DNA of 34,181 nucleotides from Bacteroidales bacterium (GCA_016931575.1 JAFGEO010000007.1:1-34181), one strand, 5' to 3'; positions 7,932 to 16,003 are shown, numbered from the stretch's first letter. Made by a program: numbers and translations. Notes: generated by a model not told the origin, from the sequence alone.

Positions 7932-9140
7932 ATGCAACAACCATCAACAACAGAACAGGGCTTTCAGGTTGAAAGCTTTTTCGCCGAAAGAATGAAAAAT
8001 ACCCCACGATCGTTTATCCGGGAGATCCTGAAAGTAGCGGTCAGCGAGGAGATCATCTCCTTCGCCGGGGGATTGCCAAATCCGGAGATTTTTCCGATGG
8101 AGGCCATTCGGGAGGCAGCTGTTCGCGTGCTAGGTCAGCGGGGCAGGGAAGCTCTTCAGTATAGCAATTCGGAAGGCTACCTTCCGCTTCGCCGGTATAT
8201 TTCGCACTGGTATCATGAAAATGCAGGGATGGAAGTTTCCCCTGAAGATATCCTCATTACCTCCGGCTCACAGCAGGGACTGGATTTGATCGGCAAGGTG
8301 GTTATCAACCCGGGCGACCGGATTATCATCGAAGAGCCTGGGTACCTGGGGGCCATTCAGGCTTTCTCCCTTTATCAGCCTCAGTTTATTCCGGTCCCCC
8401 TGAAAACTACTGGCATGGATCTGGAGGTTCTTGACCGGGAGCTTAACTCTGGAAATCCCCGGATGATGTACCTTATCCCCGATTTTCAAAACCCTTCCGG
8501 CATCAGCTATTCCAGGGAAGTAAGGGAGCAGATCGCAGAAAGGATCCGCGGAAAGAATATCCTGCTGGCGGAGGATACACCCTATTCCGATATCCGGTTT
8601 TCAGGGGAACGGGCTCCCGGATTTTACCCGATGCTTCCGGAACAGACCATCTTGCTGGGGACCTTCTCTAAGACAGTGGTTCCGGGTTTCAGACTGGGAT
8701 GGATCGTTGCCAGGAAGGAACTGATGGATAAGCTGATCATTGCCAAACAGGCTGCCGATCTGCATACCAACATTTTCACCCAGCAGCTGCTGTATGACTA
8801 CCTGATTAATAATGATATAAAAAGCCATATCCACCTGATTTCCAATTTGTATGGACGGCAGTGCCATGCCATGCTGGAGGCTTTGAAAACCTATTTCCCG
8901 AAAGATGTACAGTACACCGTTCCGAAAGGGGGGATGTTCCTGTGGGTTACCCTGCCGGAGGGGCAGTCGTCCCTGGAATTATTTAACCGCGCCCTGGAGC
9001 ATAAGGTGGCTTTTGTACCCGGCAATCCCTTCTATGTTGACGGGTCAAAGCACCGCTCTACGTTGCGCCTGAATTTTTCCTGTTCGGATGAGGCAACGAT
9101 TTTTGAAGGGGTAAGGAGGATTGCCGGGGTTTTAGGGTAG
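7932..9140 (+). CDS. PLP-dependent aminotransferase, class I/II (LysN/2-aminoadipate-type)
   Basis: The protein has 402 residues, fold type I, without the GntR domain of MocR proteins. Visible landmarks are ISFAGGLPNPEIFP near the N-terminus, ITSGSQQGLDLI, PDFQNPSG (cofactor-ring Asn187), AEDTPYSDIRF (Asp215, Tyr218), GTFSKTVVPGFRLGW (Schiff-base Lys247, phosphate-binding Arg254) and LRLNFS with the substrate-carboxylate Arg near the C-terminus. Relatives include Thermus LysN and broad-range transaminases that accept aminoadipate, leucine and other hydrophobic amino acids. The Ile/Val/Leu-rich leader upstream suggests a branched-chain substrate or pathway here. The start is ATG 7932; the frame is open back to 7827, but that stretch is the terminator itself. 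A decayed partial copy of its 3' end lies at about 15383-15612. Confidence 0.85.
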   Translation: MQQPSTTEQGFQVESFFAERMKNTPRSFIREILKVAVSEEIISFAGGLPNPEIFPMEAIREAAVRVLGQRGREALQYSNSEGYLPLRRYISHWYHENAGMEVSPEDILITSGSQQGLDLIGKVVINPGDRIIIEEPGYLGAIQAFSLYQPQFIPVPLKTTGMDLEVLDRELNSGNPRMMYLIPDFQNPSGISYSREVREQIAERIRGKNILLAEDTPYSDIRFSGERAPGFYPMLPEQTILLGTFSKTVVPGFRLGWIVARKELMDKLIIAKQAADLHTNIFTQQLLYDYLINNDIKSHIHLISNLYGRQCHAMLEALKTYFPKDVQYTVPKGGMFLWVTLPEGQSSLELFNRALEHKVAFVPGNPFYVDGSKHRSTLRLNFSCSDEATIFEGVRRIAGVLG

Positions 9141-9284
9141 AATTGGAGTATGAGCATGAATTTTGAGGGTGAGGGGGCTCCGGATCAGCTTGAAAAGTGC
9201 AAAACTTGCTGTTCCTTACTGGTTTTCAAAGAAATCAAAATACTGAATATCAGCAAACTGATCATAAAACTGGTACTTTGTTTA

Positions 9285-9707
9285 TCATTGTACGGACTCA
9301 ACATATCTCTTGAAATTATTAAGAATTGCCTGCCACCCGGATCTTTGGAGTTCCTCTGAATTAGTACCTTCAGCTTCGAACGATTCAATCAGTTTTACAT
9401 TCTTCCCTTCTGTCAAAAAGTTGATGGAGACGGCTCTGCCATCTGATATTTTATAAGTGATCAATTCTTTATCCTTAACTTGCAGATATGTTCCTGTAAA
9501 ATCAAAACCTATCCCTCCGTCTTTAGCTTCCATTCTCCAGTTTAATTCTCCATCCGGTCTTAAATCATTAACAGCGTTTGGACAACACCATTCTTCTGAA
9601 GCAAAATTCCAATTTACAATATGTTCCGGTAAAGTCCATAAATTCCAGACAAGTTGTATCGGGGCTTCAATAGTAGTTTCAATTGTAATCGTTACATTTA
9701 GACTCAT
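9285..9707 (-). CDS. SRPBCC/AHSA1-family protein
   Basis: The protein has 140 residues. It shows the START-like fold signature of the Hsp90-ATPase-activator (AHSA1) family: TIEAPIQLVWNLWTLPEHIVNWNFAS at the start, then EWCCPNAVNDLRPDGELNWRMEAKDG, GFDFTGTYLQV and a C-terminal helix GWQAILNNFKRYVESV. Such proteins bind hydrophobic ligands; the ligand is unknown. The start is ATG 9707, fitting the usual family start; the frame is open for a further 36 codons of unlikely sequence. The gene is transcribed toward the aminotransferase and is AT-rich. Confidence 0.8.
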   Translation of the reverse strand: MSLNVTITIETTIEAPIQLVWNLWTLPEHIVNWNFASEEWCCPNAVNDLRPDGELNWRMEAKDGGIGFDFTGTYLQVKDKELITYKISDGRAVSINFLTEGKNVKLIESFEAEGTNSEELQRSGWQAILNNFKRYVESVQ

Positions 9708-9845
9708 AGTTATCCGGTTTAAAGAGTTTATTTTGTGTAAAACAATTATTATAATCAGTTGTTTAGGAAGTTTTACCTGCTGGTTAATGAACAGACATTT
9801 TTGATTTCCGGGCATAAAAAAATAGTTCTCATTGGATCTAATGTT

Positions 9846-9853
9846 TAAATTTG
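9846..9853 (+). promoter_or_regulatory. -7 promoter element for the sigma-54 regulator gene
   Basis: TAAATTTG matches TAnnTTTG exactly and lies 16 bases before ATG 9870, giving a short leader. The -33 element is not clear. Confidence 0.45.
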
Positions 9854-9869
9854 GTCATTATTCAGCCGG

Positions 9870-11216
9870 ATGAAAAAAGGAAAAATACTGGTAATAGATG
9901 ATGAAGATCAACTTCGTAAAGCCCTTTCAAGGATCATTGAACTTGAGGGTTATGAAGTAGTGCAGGCAGATACAGCTATAAAAGGGCTTAAACTGTTTGA
10001 AAAAGAAAAAGATTTTTCGCTTGTTATTTGCGACGTAAAATTGCCTGATACCAATGGACTCGAAGTACTCAAACACATAAAATCAAATAGTACCTTCTCG
10101 GAAGTAATCCTGATAACTGCGTATGGTACCATTCATGATGGAGTGTTTGCGATGAAGCAGGGTGCTTTTGATTATATCACCAAGGGAGATGGGGATGAGC
10201 AGTTATTGGTAACCATCGAGAAAGCCGTCGAGAAAGCCCTGATGCAAAAGAGGATACTGGAACTGGAAAGTAAATTAGAGTCGCGATATAGCTTTGACAG
10301 GATTATTGGTAAATCTAAAATTATAAAGGATACTTTAAGCCTGGCTAAAAAAGTTGCACCCACTGACTCAACAGTATTACTGGAGGGTGAAACAGGTACA
10401 GGTAAAGAATTATTTGCTCAGTCTATCCATAGTTCAAGCCCCAGAAAGAATAAACCCTTTATTGCAGTCAACTGCAGTGCATTCCCAAAAGAATTGCTTG
10501 AATCTGAAATATTCGGGCATAAAAAAGGTGCATTTACTGGTGCTAACCTGGATAAAAAAGGATTGTTTGAAGAAGCCGACAGAGGAACGCTGTTTCTTGA
10601 TGAGATTGGCGAGATGCACCCGGATTTACAGTCAAAATTGTTACGTGTTATTGAAGAACAATCCTTTATAAAAATCGGGGATACAAAATCCACCAAAGTA
10701 AATGTCAGAATAATTGCTGCCACAAACCGGAATTTGTTAGAAGATGCCCGGCATGATAAATTCAGGAGTGATCTCTACTACAGATTATCAGTTTTTAAGA
10801 TCAGGATACCTTCGTTAAGAGAAAGAAAGGAAGACATTCCTATGCTTGTGGAGAACTTTGTTTCAATATATTCCAATAAGACGAAGAAGAAAATCAGGAA
10901 CATTACCCCGGAATTCTATGAACGGCTTTCGGCTTGTAACTGGCCCGGCAATACTCGCGAACTAAAAAATATTATTGAAAGGGCGGTAATTCTTACAGAG
11001 GATGGACAGATCACTCATCATCAACTTCCCATTGAAGTTCTTGTTCCTCAGGAAAGTAACAAAAACGAGCGTTTTGGGACTCTGGAAGAAATGGAGAAGG
11101 AACATATTCAGAAAGTCCTGATCCATACCAGGGGTAACATGACCAAAACAGCTGAAAAACTAGGTATAGGTGTACCAACTTTATACCGGAAACTTAACCG
11201 TTACGGACTTAAATAG
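9870..11216 (+). CDS. Sigma-54-dependent response regulator (NtrC/AtoC family)
   Basis: The protein has 448 residues in three domains. The receiver (1-120) has D10/D11, phospho-acceptor D55 (VICDVKLPD), T83 and K105. The AAA+ domain (about 143-380) has Walker A GETGTGKE (173-180), the sigma-54 contact loop GAFTGA (220-225) and Walker B LFLDEIGEM. A Fis-type helix-turn-helix is at the C-terminus (MTKTAEKLGIGVPTLYRKLNRYGLK). It should remodel sigma-54 holoenzyme at target promoters when phosphorylated. The GAFTGA loop is intact, so it is a true sigma-54 activator. The lysine is followed by Gly rather than the usual Pro (ITKGD). The histidine kinase 0.3 kb downstream is the likely partner. Confidence 0.9.
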   Translation: MKKGKILVIDDEDQLRKALSRIIELEGYEVVQADTAIKGLKLFEKEKDFSLVICDVKLPDTNGLEVLKHIKSNSTFSEVILITAYGTIHDGVFAMKQGAFDYITKGDGDEQLLVTIEKAVEKALMQKRILELESKLESRYSFDRIIGKSKIIKDTLSLAKKVAPTDSTVLLEGETGTGKELFAQSIHSSSPRKNKPFIAVNCSAFPKELLESEIFGHKKGAFTGANLDKKGLFEEADRGTLFLDEIGEMHPDLQSKLLRVIEEQSFIKIGDTKSTKVNVRIIAATNRNLLEDARHDKFRSDLYYRLSVFKIRIPSLRERKEDIPMLVENFVSIYSNKTKKKIRNITPEFYERLSACNWPGNTRELKNIIERAVILTEDGQITHHQLPIEVLVPQESNKNERFGTLEEMEKEHIQKVLIHTRGNMTKTAEKLGIGVPTLYRKLNRYGLK

Positions 11217-11241
11217 AATCTTTCCAAAATAGAATTTTACC

Positions 11242-11256
11242 GTTTCAAAATGAAAC
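11242..11256. promoter_or_regulatory. Perfect 6-3-6 inverted repeat, candidate operator
   Basis: GTTTCA AAA TGAAAC lies 26 bases after the sigma-54 regulator stop and about 150 bases upstream of the next short gene. The size and symmetry fit a Fis-type HTH dimer site at enhancer distance. A degenerate -24/-12-like sequence (TTGG at 11367, TTCA at 11379) lies downstream, but the -12 GC is missing. Binding by the neighbouring regulator is an inference. Confidence 0.35.
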
Positions 11257-11392
11257 ACTCATCGACAGCATAATTATTCAGCACATGTTTTTTCCTCCGG
11301 TCTACTCCCAGATTATCAACCTACTACACTTGATGATCCCTTAATTTCGAAATTCCGGAACGTCTTTTGGTAACCTAATTCAAAAAGATGTA

Positions 11393-11518
11393 ATGGAATA
11401 CCGGATAATTTCCCTTTTACTGGTGATTGCTGTATTTTTGATTCTATATCTGATCGGCAGATATGCACTGAATACCATTGATGGAATTTTTAAGTATAAA
11501 AATCAAAGGCATTATTAA
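11393..11518 (+). CDS. 41-residue single-span membrane peptide
   Basis: ATG 11393 opens a 41-codon frame. It has a short N-terminus (MEYR), one membrane segment (IISLLLVIAVFLILYLI) and a basic tail (FKYKNQRHY). It lies between the sigma-54 regulator and the histidine kinase on the same strand. KdpF-type and other accessory small proteins of potassium systems occupy similar places, but the sequence lacks the KdpF tail (KPE-F), so the identity is open. Length and hydrophobicity are the only direct support. Confidence 0.4.
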   Translation: MEYRIISLLLVIAVFLILYLIGRYALNTIDGIFKYKNQRHY

Positions 11519-11550
11519 AATGCATACGACATTTGTCTGAAAAATCAGTT

Positions 11551-13395
11551 ATGATACGAGTAAGCATAAAGAATAAGCTGTTCCTGGGATTCGGATTTCT
11601 GTTTTCGATCATTGTACTGATCTGGATAATTGGAGGATATTTTATCTATGACTTATCCAACCGTTCTGCTGCCATGCTGAGCGAGAACTATCAGACCGTT
11701 GAATCCACGAAATTTCTGCTGCAGTCTGTTGATGATATTAAAAATCAGCAATTGAAATTTATCATTGGCGGGAAGGAGATTTTTGATGAGCAGTTATTGG
11801 AACAGAGCCACCGTAGTTTTATGGCGAATTTATCTGCGGTACGGAATAATATAACAGAAGAAGGCGAACAATCAGTCATCGATCAATTATCCAATAGCTA
11901 TCAACAATACACAGCTTCTTTTGATCATCTAAAGACCCAATCAGAGGCAGATTCTATTCTTTATTTTCAGGAATTGATCCCGAAGTACACAATTACCAGA
12001 AATCTGATTGTGAGCCTTTGGGATATGAACATGGATGCAATAAGTCATAAAAATACACTTCTTAAAAGTACCGCTCACAGGGCATTTGTTTTAATCTCGA
12101 TCATCGGGACTATCTGTTTCATACTATCCGCGCTTTTTTTCTTCAGGTACCCTCATAATATAGCCAAACCCATCGGGGAGTTTATTCGGGGAATAACTGA
12201 GATTGCTAATAGAAACTATTCAAAGAGGCTGGATTTTCACTCGAATGATGAACTCGGGGAACTGGCGAAGGCATTTAACACGATGGCTGCAAAGTTGGAT
12301 GAGTATGAGCATAGCAAACTGTCGGAGTTACTTTTCGAGAAAAAAAGAATTGATACCATTATCAATAATATGAATGATGCCATTATCGGACTGAATGATA
12401 AAAACGAAATAATATTCTCCAATAATTATGCATGTAAAATTTTGAATATTAATGAGCCTGCCTTAATTGGCAGATATGCTTCAGATGTAGCACTTAATAA
12501 TACTATTTTTCATACACTGATGCATGATATCATTGATGATGAATCTAAGGATCTGAAAGATTTTAAACCATTAAGGATAGAGCGGGATAATAAAGTCAGG
12601 TATTTCACACGGGAGGTGCATGATGTAAAGATTACCAAAACAGGAGAAGCCAATCCGATTCGTGCGGGTATTGTTGTAGTTCTTAAAAACATCACCCGCT
12701 TTCTTGAAAAGGATGAAGCTAAAACCAATTTCATTGCCACAATCTCTCATGAACTTAAAACGCCGATTTCATCTCTTAGGTTGAACCTGAAACTTCTTGA
12801 TGATACCCGGGTGGGATCACTTAATGAAGAACAGCATGAAATTGTACAAGCCCTTAAAGCAGAAACAAATAAAATGCTGACCATTACATCCGAACTTCTT
12901 GATTTAGCCCAGGTCGAGACAGGTAATATTCAGTTGAACTTTCAGCCTGTCGAAACTAATCAAATAGTTGAATATATAAGGACAACCTCCGAAAATCAGG
13001 CCAAAAACAAATCGATCAAACTGGATTTCAATATTGAACCTGGTTTACCTCTGGTATATACCGACCCGGAAAAAACGGCTTGGGTACTAGTAAACCTTAT
13101 AAATAATGCCATTAAGTACTCCGAAAAAGAAAGTCGGATAGTGGTGGAAGCTTCCAGCGACAAGGACGAAATCATTTATATGGTGCAGGATTTCGGGAAA
13201 GGGATTGACAACCAATATCTGGATCTGATTTTTCAGAAATTTTTCCGGGTTCCGGGTTCCTCAGAAAAAGGAACAGGACTGGGATTAGCCATATCGAAAG
13301 AATTCATTACCAAACTAAATGGAAGAATCTGGGCTGAGAGCAGCCTTGGAAGCGGGAGCAGGTTTTATTTTAGTTTACCCATCTTTCAACTGTAA
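11551..13395 (+). CDS. Membrane histidine kinase with 4-helix sensor, HAMP and PAS
   Basis: The protein has 614 residues: TM1 (about 10-34), an extracytoplasmic four-helix-bundle region (35-175), TM2 (178-200), HAMP (201-255, ending NTMAAKLDEYE), PAS (about 268-380), HisKA with FIATISHELKTPISSL (His400), and HATPase with NLINNAIKYS, DFGKGID, FQKFFRV and GTGLGLAI. The start is ATG 11551; TTG 11533 only adds six residues. It probably phosphorylates the sigma-54 regulator upstream. It is co-oriented with, and 12 bases ahead of, a solo copy of its sensor-type N-terminus and then TrkH, suggesting a signal linked to ion or turgor state, although the sequence does not name the ligand. Confidence 0.88.
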   Translation: MIRVSIKNKLFLGFGFLFSIIVLIWIIGGYFIYDLSNRSAAMLSENYQTVESTKFLLQSVDDIKNQQLKFIIGGKEIFDEQLLEQSHRSFMANLSAVRNNITEEGEQSVIDQLSNSYQQYTASFDHLKTQSEADSILYFQELIPKYTITRNLIVSLWDMNMDAISHKNTLLKSTAHRAFVLISIIGTICFILSALFFFRYPHNIAKPIGEFIRGITEIANRNYSKRLDFHSNDELGELAKAFNTMAAKLDEYEHSKLSELLFEKKRIDTIINNMNDAIIGLNDKNEIIFSNNYACKILNINEPALIGRYASDVALNNTIFHTLMHDIIDDESKDLKDFKPLRIERDNKVRYFTREVHDVKITKTGEANPIRAGIVVVLKNITRFLEKDEAKTNFIATISHELKTPISSLRLNLKLLDDTRVGSLNEEQHEIVQALKAETNKMLTITSELLDLAQVETGNIQLNFQPVETNQIVEYIRTTSENQAKNKSIKLDFNIEPGLPLVYTDPEKTAWVLVNLINNAIKYSEKESRIVVEASSDKDEIIYMVQDFGKGIDNQYLDLIFQKFFRVPGSSEKGTGLGLAISKEFITKLNGRIWAESSLGSGSRFYFSLPIFQL

Positions 13396-13407
13396 AAATT
13401 ATCAGCC

Positions 13408-13704
13408 ATGAAGAAGATAAAAACTAAACTGTTAGTGGGAATTTTTTCCATATTTCTGGTCTCTTTCATTCTGTTAATGGTAAACATCGGTGCTAATAAT
13501 CGCATAGCCAACAATTCTAAGGCTTTGCTGGTAAATAATTATACTTCCATAAAATATTCTATTGAGATGTTGAATCATCTGGATATGATATATGACATTT
13601 TACAAAGCCAGAATATCCTGCAACAATCAGTCGATGAATCGCTGATTATACTGGAAGATATTTTTGAGAAGATTGTTAAGGAGTTTCAAACCAGAGAGCA
13701 CTAG
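13408..13704 (+). CDS. Solo sensor-domain membrane protein, paralogous to the kinase N-terminus
   Basis: The protein has 98 residues: one membrane span (about 7-27) and then a helical external segment. It aligns by eye with the start of the kinase just upstream: IKTKLLVGIFSIFLVSF against IKNKLFLGFGFLFSIIV, and SKALLVNNYTSIKYSIEML against SAAMLSENYQTVESTKFLL. It stops after roughly the first half of the helical bundle, with no second span, HAMP or kinase domain. The frame is intact and starts 12 bases after the kinase; the TrkH ribosome-binding site overlaps its stop. It may pair with the kinase sensor as a modulator, or be the stub of a duplicated kinase. Confidence 0.6.
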   Translation: MKKIKTKLLVGIFSIFLVSFILLMVNIGANNRIANNSKALLVNNYTSIKYSIEMLNHLDMIYDILQSQNILQQSVDESLIILEDIFEKIVKEFQTREH

Positions 13705-13716
13705 GAGTCAAAAATT

Positions 13717-15168
13717 ATGATCGAGATCGTCAATTTCAGAATCATCTTTAAACTAATAAGTATAAATTTATTCATTATTGCCGTTGCTCTTTTAGGATGC
13801 ATTGGCATTGCGATTCTATATTCTGAACCTATCTGGCCGTTTCTGCTGGCGGGGATAATTTCAGCTGTAATAGGTTTTGTTTTATTCAGATTTAACCGTG
13901 GAGAAGATGAGAATGCATACATCACAAAAAAAGATGCCTACCTGATAGTAAGCTTGTCCTGGTTGTTTATATCTATAATTGGTGCGTTGCCCTTCCTCTT
14001 TTCCGGTTCCATACCTGGCGTTACGGATGCATTATTTGAATCCGTATCCGGATTTACCACAACCGGATCTTCTATACTGACCGATATCGAAGCACTTCCA
14101 AAATCAGTTTTGTTCTGGCGTAGCCTCACTCATTGGATCGGCGGATTGGGTATTATAGTACTTGTAATAATTATTATGCCGACGCTGCAAATTGGAGGAT
14201 ATAACTTATTTACCCTGGAATCATCCTTGCAGGAAAAGATACAACCAAAAATAAAATCAGTAGGCTTCAGATTATTATGGATTTATCTTTCTCTTACACT
14301 TGCCGAAACTGCACTTTTAATGCTTGGGAAGATGAATTTTTTTGAGAGTATCTGCCATGCATTCGGTACCGTAGCAACGGGTGGTTTTTCACCTAAAAAT
14401 ACCAGTATATCTGATTATTCTCCGTATATCCAATATGTCATCATGATCTTTATGGTACTTGCAGGTACCAATTTTGTTATTCATTATTTCATTTTTAAAG
14501 GAAATTTTAAAAAAGTTAAGGAAAACGAGGAAGTCCGGTTTTATCTTGCCATAATTTTTATCCTGGGCTTAATTATCACTCTTTCTCTGCATTTCGATGC
14601 CGGAAAGCCTTTAGAGCTATCGTTCAGAGAGTCTTATTTTCAGGTAATATCAATCGTTACCTGTACCGGCTATGCGACAACAGATTATCTGCTATGGCCT
14701 CAGTATGCCTGGATAATTATTTTCTTCTCCATGTTCCTGGGTGGCAGTACAGGTTCAACTGCGGGAGGGATAAAAATGGTAAGACACCTGGTAATGATAA
14801 AGAATATTAAACGAATTTTTCAGCAACTTGTCTCGCCACGTGCAATAATACCAATTCGTTTAAATGGCCATCCGATTAGCGGGGAGACAAATAATTCTAT
14901 CCTGTCTTTTATTTCTCTTTACATGTTAATTTTTATCATAGGGACAATGCTGCTGGCATTGATGGGAATTGATGGAAAAACAGCCTCCAGCTCAGTGGCA
15001 ACCTGCATGGCGGGAATTGGTCCCGGTATTGGAAATGTTGGGCCGGTAAGCAATTTTGCACACCTGCCTCAGTTAGCAAAACTTTTGCTATCATTTCTTA
15101 TGCTGGTTGGCAGATTGGAGATTTATACCATCATCCTGTTATTCACAAGGTTTTTTTGGAGTAAATAA
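13717..15168 (+). CDS. trkH: TrkH-family potassium uptake protein
   Basis: The protein has 483 residues with about ten to twelve membrane segments arranged as four pore repeats. The filter glycines are in TTGSS (115-119), ATGGF (220-224), TCTGY (315-319) and AGIGPG (432-437). The block MFLGGSTGSTAGGIKMVRH is diagnostic. It carries K+ (or Na+) inward across the inner membrane and usually works with a TrkA NAD-binding gating protein, which is not encoded in this window. AGGAG (13703-13707), overlapping the upstream stop codon, gives one of the few clear Shine-Dalgarno sites here and supports ATG 13717. Its place after a kinase and sensor protein suggests expression with them. Confidence 0.92.
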   Translation: MIEIVNFRIIFKLISINLFIIAVALLGCIGIAILYSEPIWPFLLAGIISAVIGFVLFRFNRGEDENAYITKKDAYLIVSLSWLFISIIGALPFLFSGSIPGVTDALFESVSGFTTTGSSILTDIEALPKSVLFWRSLTHWIGGLGIIVLVIIIMPTLQIGGYNLFTLESSLQEKIQPKIKSVGFRLLWIYLSLTLAETALLMLGKMNFFESICHAFGTVATGGFSPKNTSISDYSPYIQYVIMIFMVLAGTNFVIHYFIFKGNFKKVKENEEVRFYLAIIFILGLIITLSLHFDAGKPLELSFRESYFQVISIVTCTGYATTDYLLWPQYAWIIIFFSMFLGGSTGSTAGGIKMVRHLVMIKNIKRIFQQLVSPRAIIPIRLNGHPISGETNNSILSFISLYMLIFIIGTMLLALMGIDGKTASSSVATCMAGIGPGIGNVGPVSNFAHLPQLAKLLLSFLMLVGRLEIYTIILLFTRFFWSK

Positions 15169-15179
15169 ATGTAAATCTG

Positions 15180-15612
15180 CAAAATCATACTCCATAAAGT
15201 ATCTGTCTTACGATCCCGAAGCTTAATATGAGATATGCTCTGGGTGGTATTCATCATGAAAACACTTACAGTGCTCTGTACAGGATAGATCCTGATTTCG
15301 CAGCTGTAACCGCCGCCGCCGGGATGGCTGAAGCAGCGGGAGCCCTTCCTTTCTTTCAGGAACCAGCCCAGGGTATGGACAGCGTTGCCATGCCATACCG
15401 GAGGCTTTGAAAACCTATTTCCTGAAAGATGGACAATACACTGTTCCCAAAGGGGGATGTGGGTTGACCTGCCGGGGTTTTAGGGTAGAATTACTGTATA
15501 AGCATGAATTTTGAGAGGGAGGAGGGCTTCGGATCAGCAGGAAAAGTGCAAAACTTGCTGTTCCATACTGCTAATCAAAGAAATCAAAATGCTGAATATC
15601 AGTAATCTGCCC
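15180..15612. pseudogene. Chimeric scar of duplicated hydrolase and aminotransferase fragments
   Basis: 15180-15380 is a decayed copy of the 3' part of the serine hydrolase gene (source about 16640-16828, same orientation), including the CCGCCG run one triplet shorter. 15375-15612 continues as a copy of the aminotransferase 3' end and its downstream flank (source about 8850-9262). The switch occurs at a shared TATG-AC. Inside the second part a 169-base stretch is missing exactly between two TGCCGG hexamers of the source (8953 and 9122). Frames are broken by stops and small indels, so it is not a gene; the short plus-strand frame at 15228-15410 is only antisense to the hydrolase copy. Confidence 0.75.
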
Positions 15613-15689
15613 ATCTTGTATCGTTCTGATTTTTGTTGAAAGTATAGGACTATTTACCCTCTAAAGATAAAAAGTTCTTTTCACTGTTG

Positions 15690-15998
15690 TCATACCTTCA
15701 GTTCATCTCGGCAGATACATGTAAGAGCTTCTCCCTGTCGGCTGTTGACAGTGGGGCTGCTTAACCAATTGCAGGCATTACGGCGATGAAAGTTCACGCA
15801 AAAGTCCTTCAGGTACCATTCGAAAATCATCAAAAAACGCTCGTCTGTCAGAAAGGATGTTATATCAATGCGTGCTGAACGCTTATAAAAGTATGCCTGA
15901 TCTCTCTGACCCCAAAAATTATCTTGCACCGCAAGCGAACTCTTTTCACCTTGCTGTGTTACACCAGATGTTGGTAGTATGAGATAGGCAACCTCTCT
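15690..15998 (-). pseudogene. Unidentified open coding stretch, possibly a gene remnant
   Basis: A minus-strand frame of 103 codons, including the TGA stop, runs open to a stop at its upstream end with no convincing start; the first ATG gives 79 residues (MQDNFWGQRDQAYF...). Its composition is protein-like (FLMIFEWYLKDFCVNFHRR, ACNWLSSPTVNSRQGEAL). I do not recognise the family. It abuts the chimeric scar and the start of the flavodoxin gene, so a truncated gene is the most likely reading. Confidence 0.3.
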
Positions 15999-16003
15999 TC
16001 ATC

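Noticed and set aside
9150-9359. A 69-codon frame after the aminotransferase.
   Set aside because: It overlaps the AHSA1 gene on the other strand, and in the duplicated copy at 15.5 kb the reading frame is not conserved, so it is not coding.
11367-11382. A sigma-54 promoter (TTGG-N8-TTCA).
   Set aside because: The -12 element lacks the essential GC, and the start site would fall on the ATG of the short gene.
11393-11518. KdpF identity for the 41-residue membrane peptide.
   Set aside because: Position and size would fit, but the KdpF tail is absent and no kdpABC genes follow, so no gene name is given.
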